Origin: Pseudomonas capsici
Lineage (GTDB): Bacteria > Pseudomonadota > Gammaproteobacteria > Pseudomonadales > Pseudomonadaceae
Direction: 5' to 3'
Assembly (NCBI RefSeq): GCF_017165765.1
Contig: NZ_JAFGZD010000019.1
Location: forward strand, 1-64,000
DNA length: 64,000 bases
Under the pieces are notes generated by a model. It searched no databases and was not told the origin of the DNA. It was given only the letters and a program-made list of their open reading frames with translations. Shown here piece by piece: positions 59,895 to 64,000 of the stretch (positions within the stretch are counted from its first letter, which is position 1; each line of letters starts with the position of its first letter). The position numbers and the translations under genes are program-made.

Positions 59895-60761
59895 TCAATC
59901 CTCGTGCGCTTTCACCGACTTGGGAGACAACCGCAGGCTGCGCAGACTGCGCTTGACGCTCTTGAGGTGATTGACCAAGCTTGGACCGCGAGCCATGGCA
60001 ACCCCCATCGCCAGCACATCGATGACCACCAGATGCGCGATACGGGAAGTCAGCGGCGTGTAGATTTCGGTGTCTTCATGCACATCGATGGCCAGATTGA
60101 TCGACGACAGCTCGGCCAGAGGTGTCTGGCTCGGACATAGCGTGATAAGCGTCGCGCCGCTTTCGCGAACCATGTTCGCCGAAATCAGCAGATCCTTGGA
60201 GCGACCTGACTGGGAAATGCACACCGCGACGTCGGTTGGCTTCAAGGTCACCGCCGACATGGCCTGCATGTGCGGATCGGAATAGGCCGCAGCGCTCAAC
60301 AACAGGCGAAAGAACTTGTGCTGGGCATCGGCCGCTACCGCACCCGACGCACCGAACCCATAGAACTCCACACGATTGGCACCCGCCATGGCGGTCACAG
60401 CCAGTTGCAAGGCATGGGGATCGAGGTTTTCGCGCACCTCCATCAGGGTGTGCAGGGTGGTGTCGAAAATCTTCAGGCTGTAATCGGCAACCGAATCGTC
60501 TTCGTGAATCGCGAACTGACCGAAACTCGCTCCGGCTGCAAGGCTCTGCGCCAGCTTGAGCTTGAGGTCCTGAAAGCCCGTACAGCCAATGGCACGACAG
60601 AAGCGCACGATGGTCGGCTCACTGATCCCGACGCTGTGGGCCAGATCAGCCATGGAACTGTGCATCACGGCCGCAGGGTCAAGCAGCACATGGTCGGCTA
60701 CCTTGAGCTCCGACTTGCGCAGCAGATTACGTGACTGGGCGATGTGTTGCAGCAGATTCAA
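59895..60761 (-). CDS. RpiR/HexR-family sugar-phosphate regulator
   Basis: 288 residues. N-terminal RpiR HTH (~1-75: MADLAHSVGISEPTIVRFCR) and a SIS sugar-phosphate-binding domain (~120-250: RVEFYGFGASGAVAADAQHK, VAVCISQSGRSKDLLISANM). It closely resembles HexR, which senses KDPG and controls glucose-catabolic genes, but the true HexR gene in Pseudomonas usually lies by zwf, so this may be a paralogue acting near pyruvate carboxylase. The start is TTG at 60761. Two dyads upstream may be its operators. Confidence 0.85.
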   Translation of the reverse strand: MNLLQHIAQSRNLLRKSELKVADHVLLDPAAVMHSSMADLAHSVGISEPTIVRFCRAIGCTGFQDLKLKLAQSLAAGASFGQFAIHEDDSVADYSLKIFDTTLHTLMEVRENLDPHALQLAVTAMAGANRVEFYGFGASGAVAADAQHKFFRLLLSAAAYSDPHMQAMSAVTLKPTDVAVCISQSGRSKDLLISANMVRESGATLITLCPSQTPLAELSSINLAIDVHEDTEIYTPLTSRIAHLVVIDVLAMGVAMARGPSLVNHLKSVKRSLRSLRLSPKSVKAHED

Positions 60762-60805
60762 GAGGCAGACTCGCTAATGATGCGGTGGGCGGGTTGTAGC
60801 TTTCT

Positions 60806-60820
60806 TGTAGTTATACTACA
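60806..60820. promoter_or_regulatory. Palindrome upstream of the HexR-like gene
   Basis: TGTAGT-TAT-ACTACA is a perfect dyad 45 bp before the TTG start. It resembles the TTGT-N-ACAA type of HexR/RpiR operator. A second, looser dyad TGTGGGAATAATCCTACA lies at 60895-60912. Confidence 0.5.
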
Positions 60821-60894
60821 TGACCTGCGTGACGCCCAGTTAAACGAGCCCTGAACGTCATACACAAGCGATTGAATGACAAATCTTCCTTTTT

Positions 60895-60912
60895 TGTGGG
60901 AATAATCCTACA
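60895..60912. promoter_or_regulatory. Second dyad upstream of the HexR-like gene
   Basis: TGTGGGA-ATAA-TCCTACA has one mismatch between arms and shares the TGT...ACA ends with the dyad at 60806. It also lies just past the stop of the GGDEF/EAL gene; it lacks a T-run for minus-strand termination, so an operator role is more likely. Confidence 0.4.
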
Positions 60913-60931
60913 TTTTGCAGCGCTGCCAGCC

Positions 60932-63424
60932 TCACCGGGCCAGACTCAACATACCCGGCATCATTGACGCTTCGATCGGTCGGCTGATCAGGTAGCCCTG
61001 AACCTCATCGCAACCCTGCGCCTTCAGAAATTCCAGTTGTTTCTCGTTTTCCACACCTTCTGCCACGACCTTGAGCCCCAGGCTGTGGGCCATGGCAATG
61101 ATCGCCTGAATGATTGCGGCATCCTCCGTGCCGTCATCCAGGCCACGAATAAACGCCTGATCGATCTTTACGTAGTCCACCGGGAAGCGTTTCAGATAGC
61201 TCAATGAAGAGTAGCCGGTGCCGAAGTCGTCGATGGCCAGCTTCACGCCCAGTTCGCGCAACTGCTGAAAGGTCGCGATGATGTGTTCCACGCTGTCCAG
61301 CAACTGGCTTTCGGTCAGCTCCAGCTCCAGCAACTGCGGAGCCAGCCCCGTTTCGTCCAGCACCTGCCGGACCAGACTGACCAGCTTGCCCTGACGCAAC
61401 TGGTGCACCGACAGGTTGACCGAAACCCGGATCGGCTCATACCCCTGGCGCTGCCATTCACAAGCCTGCCAGCAGGCCTGGCGCAGCACGAACTCGCCGA
61501 TATCGGCAATCAGGCCGGTTTCTTCGGCCAGACCAATGAACTCGCCCGGCGGCACCATGCCACGTGTCGGATGTTTCCAGCGCACCAGTGCTTCGGCGGC
61601 ATCCAGATGGCCATTTTCCAACAGCATCTTGGGTTGATAGAAGACTTGCAGTTGCTGCTCTTCAATGGCTTTGCGCAGCTGGATTTCCAGTTGCAGACGC
61701 TCCAGAGTGCTGGCCCGCAGGCTTTCGGTGAAGAACTGGAAGTTGTTGCCGCCCAGATGCTTGGCATGCCTCATCGCCATATTGGCCTGGCTCACCAGGG
61801 CCGAAATTTCACGGGCAGAGTCAGGCAGCAGGCTGATGCCCACCGAGGCACTGATCACCAGCTCGTTGCCCGCCACCGACAGAGGCGTACGCAGCTTGCT
61901 CAGCAAGCGGCTGGTGACACGCGCCAGACTGGACAGATTGGCATAAGCATCGAACAGCACGGCAAATTCATCGCCGGACAGACGGGCAATGGTGTCCGCC
62001 TCCGGCATGGCGCTGATCAGGCGCCGGGCAACGTGCTTGAGCAACTGATCGGCGACTTCATGCCCCAGGCTCTCGTTGAGCAGCTTGAAACGATCCAGGT
62101 TGATATGCAGCAGCGCCAGGCTTCTTCCGCCCTGACGTACCCGCTGATTCGCTTCACGCAAGCGCTCCTTGAACTGCGAGCGATTGGCCAGACCGGTCAG
62201 CTCATCGAAATGCGTGAGGTAACGCATGCGTTCCTCGGATTCGCGATTGGCGGAAAGATCGGTAAAGAAGCCGACAATATGACTGACATTGCCTGCAATA
62301 TCGCGCACGACACTCATCTGCAGCCATTGCGGGTACAACTCACCGTTCTTGCGCGTCTCGACCAGTTCGCCCTGCCAGCTGCCGGTCTGTTCAAGGGCAT
62401 GATGAATGGCCTGGAAGTGACGCCGAGCATCGAGGCTGCTGGCAATATCCATGACCTGACGCCCCACCACGTCTTCGGGCGTGTAGCCCGTCAGCCGGGA
62501 GAAAGCCTGATTGATGGTGAGAATCCGGTACTGCGGGTCGAAAATCATGATGCTTTCGCTGACCGCATCGAAAACCTTTTCGGCCAGACGCGGCGGGCTT
62601 TTACTCAAAGCCAGATTGGCGGCTTCCAGCTCCAGGGTGCGCTGTGCAACACGCTCCTCGAGCCCCGCCTGCGCCTCGCGCAGACTGTGTTCGGCCTGGC
62701 GGCGCTGCTCGACCTCACGGCCCAGAATTTCATTGAGTTCATCGCTCTTGGCACGGGCCTGCTGCAGATGCTCGATCAGGGCCTGGTTCTGGAAGCGCTG
62801 CAACAGGCTGCGCAGGATCAGACGATTGATCTGCCAGGCGACCACAATCAGGGCAAACAGCAGAATCAGACCGAGCCAGCCCCAGCCACGCAAGGGCACA
62901 TCGCCGCCCAGAAACAGATAAACGATGGGCGGTAACAGGCATGACAGGCTGAAGGTGAGGAACGCCGTAAGGCTGACGGCATAGGCCACACTGGCACACA
63001 GCGTCGCGCCGCCGATCATGCCGAACACCCAGGCCTGCTGCTCGAAACTGGTCACGGGCACTAGCGCCATGGCCGCACAGGCCAGCGTCAGGCCGCTGAC
63101 AACCGCACCGAGCAGAAACATCCGTCGCCAGACCGGTTGCGCCTGACGCTCGGGGGATGCAGCCCGAAACGCTGCAACCTGAATGATCCGCAAGCCCACA
63201 AGCAACGCCAGCCAGACCAGCCAGATACTGACCAGCACGTAGCGCTCAGGACTCCAGAGCAGCCATGCGCAGACCAGACCACTGATGAACATGAACAAGG
63301 TCGGCAGCAACGAGCCTTGATAAAGCAGGCGTGTGCGCTCGACTCTCAGCTGGGTCGCGAACTTCTTGCGAATGTCCCGCCGACTGGTGTCAGAAGCATC
63401 GTGGGCACTGAAGCTGAAAGGCAT
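60932..63424 (-). CDS. Membrane GGDEF/EAL protein with PAS domain
   Basis: 830 residues. About six helices at ~35-190, then a coiled coil (~205-275), a PAS domain (SESIMIFDPQYRILTINQAF), a GGDEF domain with motif SGDEF in place of GGDEF (DTIARLSGDEFAVLFD), and an EAL domain with EALVRWKHP, SVNLSVHQLR and DDFGTGYSSLSYLKRFP. The EAL residues look intact, so c-di-GMP hydrolysis is likely; the cyclase may be weak or regulatory. Resembles P. aeruginosa PA5442, which also lies near uvrD. The ATG at 63424 is chosen before MPFSFSAHD; an upstream ATG at 63469 is open. Confidence 0.87.
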   Translation of the reverse strand: MPFSFSAHDASDTSRRDIRKKFATQLRVERTRLLYQGSLLPTLFMFISGLVCAWLLWSPERYVLVSIWLVWLALLVGLRIIQVAAFRAASPERQAQPVWRRMFLLGAVVSGLTLACAAMALVPVTSFEQQAWVFGMIGGATLCASVAYAVSLTAFLTFSLSCLLPPIVYLFLGGDVPLRGWGWLGLILLFALIVVAWQINRLILRSLLQRFQNQALIEHLQQARAKSDELNEILGREVEQRRQAEHSLREAQAGLEERVAQRTLELEAANLALSKSPPRLAEKVFDAVSESIMIFDPQYRILTINQAFSRLTGYTPEDVVGRQVMDIASSLDARRHFQAIHHALEQTGSWQGELVETRKNGELYPQWLQMSVVRDIAGNVSHIVGFFTDLSANRESEERMRYLTHFDELTGLANRSQFKERLREANQRVRQGGRSLALLHINLDRFKLLNESLGHEVADQLLKHVARRLISAMPEADTIARLSGDEFAVLFDAYANLSSLARVTSRLLSKLRTPLSVAGNELVISASVGISLLPDSAREISALVSQANMAMRHAKHLGGNNFQFFTESLRASTLERLQLEIQLRKAIEEQQLQVFYQPKMLLENGHLDAAEALVRWKHPTRGMVPPGEFIGLAEETGLIADIGEFVLRQACWQACEWQRQGYEPIRVSVNLSVHQLRQGKLVSLVRQVLDETGLAPQLLELELTESQLLDSVEHIIATFQQLRELGVKLAIDDFGTGYSSLSYLKRFPVDYVKIDQAFIRGLDDGTEDAAIIQAIIAMAHSLGLKVVAEGVENEKQLEFLKAQGCDEVQGYLISRPIEASMMPGMLSLAR

Positions 63425-63659
63425 GTCGGGGTTCTTGTATTTGAGAAGACCTTGGCGTGTGCCGAGCATACACAAGCGCCGGGCCAGACCAAACAGCCAC
63501 CATCATAAAACTGTGACTTTCAGCGCTGTTCTGCGCAACTTCGGCACAAGGGACGCCATTGGCGGCAAGACATGACCGATCGTCAGCAGCGACGGCTTTT
63601 TTATTACCCATGACAAAGCATGGTTTGCCCGCCATGGCCCGGCACCCTAGAATGCGCCG

Positions 63660-64000
63660 ATGCGCGATGATCTCTCTCTCCTTCTCAATTCCCTCAACGA
63701 TGCCCAGCGTCAGGCCGTAGCTGCCTCCCTGGGTCGTCAGTTGGTCCTGGCCGGCGCTGGTTCCGGCAAAACCCGTGTGCTGGTGCATCGCATCGCATGG
63801 CTGATGCAGGTCGAGCAAGCCTCCCCGCATTCGGTCCTGTCGGTGACGTTTACCAACAAGGCCGCTGCCGAGATGCGTCACCGCATCGAGCAACTGATGG
63901 GCATCAGCCCGGCAGGCATGTGGGTCGGCACCTTCCACGGCCTGGCACATCGACTGCTGCGGGCACACTGGCAGGAAGCCGGACTGGTCCAGACCTTCCA
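63660..64000 (+). CDS. uvrD: DNA helicase II UvrD, 5' part (runs off the right edge)
   Basis: 113 codons of the N-terminus are visible: SLNDAQRQAVAASLGRQLVL, Walker A AGAGSGKT at residues 31-38, VLSVTFTNKAAAEMRHRIEQ (motif Ia) and VGTFHGLAHRLLRAHW. Superfamily 1 helicase of mismatch and excision repair. The ATG at 63660 starts the family N-terminus. The gene continues past 64000. Confidence 0.95.
   Translation, partial: MRDDLSLLLNSLNDAQRQAVAASLGRQLVLAGAGSGKTRVLVHRIAWLMQVEQASPHSVLSVTFTNKAAAEMRHRIEQLMGISPAGMWVGTFHGLAHRLLRAHWQEAGLVQTF

Noticed and set aside
60895..60912. Terminator of the GGDEF/EAL gene
   Set aside because: On the minus strand the dyad is followed by A residues rather than T residues, so it does not fit an intrinsic terminator.
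1..64000. tRNA genes, prophage or insertion sequence
   Set aside because: I saw no tRNA-like cloverleaf with CCA end, no transposase or integrase frame, and no phage genes in the window.

Overview
The window is a dense stretch of Pseudomonas chromosome, about 60% G+C by eye. The evidence is the set of typical Pseudomonas genes (split pyruvate carboxylase pycA/pycB with pycR, split pntAA/pntAB/pntB, long-form PstC and PstA, rubredoxin/rubredoxin reductase, gcdG/gcdH/gcdR), REP palindromes of Pseudomonas type, and a Pseudomonas-type rRNA promoter region at the left edge. The REP forms and gene set suggest the P. syringae/P. fluorescens lineages; I cannot name a species.

Layout. 1-345: tandem rRNA-operon promoters reading left, out of the window. 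346-3823: glutarate catabolism (gcdG, gcdH, divergent LysR gene gcdR). 4257-7163: proton-translocating transhydrogenase pntAA-pntAB-pntB, with a terminator. 7344-8837: acetyl-/succinyl-CoA transferase. 9158-12651: a DUF1127 gene, then three tandem small DUF2388 secreted proteins and a secreted DUF4105 protein. 12653-15359: SCP2-like protein, HU protein, rubredoxin reductase and a 55-residue rubredoxin. 15573-17023: ubiC-ubiA. 17124-35179: the phosphate regulon (phoB-phoR on +; pstS, pstC, pstA, pstB, phoU on -), with Pho boxes before phoB, pstS and pstC. Between its two halves lie a CNNM/CorC-type protein, an M23 peptidase, a 1733-residue putative toxin and a response regulator. 35340-39322: MFS transporter, YciA-like thioesterase, YeaD-like mutarotase and two small envelope proteins. 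39449-41032: purK-purE, with a strong terminator-like hairpin in the purE leader. 41429-42070: a secreted metzincin-like protein in AT-richer DNA. 42092-47542: HypT-like regulator, aspA, AGCS symporter, asparaginase. 47567-55024: maltotetraose-forming amylase, bestrophin, YeeE/YedE transporter, MocR regulator divergent from paiB, two GNAT acetyltransferases. 55129-60761: pycB, pycA, pycR, a small PA3496-type protein, and a HexR/RpiR-like regulator. 60932-64000: a membrane GGDEF/EAL protein and the 5' end of uvrD.

The most interesting object is the 1733-residue protein at 21818-27019. Its last ~150 residues look like a toxin deaminase: a D-A-E motif, then a C-R-S-C motif, then a short hydrophobic C-terminal strand. 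It sits alone inside an otherwise conserved phosphate-regulon neighbourhood, is bordered by REP-type palindromes, and has no visible immunity gene. Other notable signals are a run of DnaA-box-like 12-bp direct repeats inside the linker of the MocR gene, the leader terminator of purE, separate Pho-box promoters for pstS and pstC with a terminator between them, and a cluster of CTGTAC/GTACAG motifs around the DUF1127 gene.
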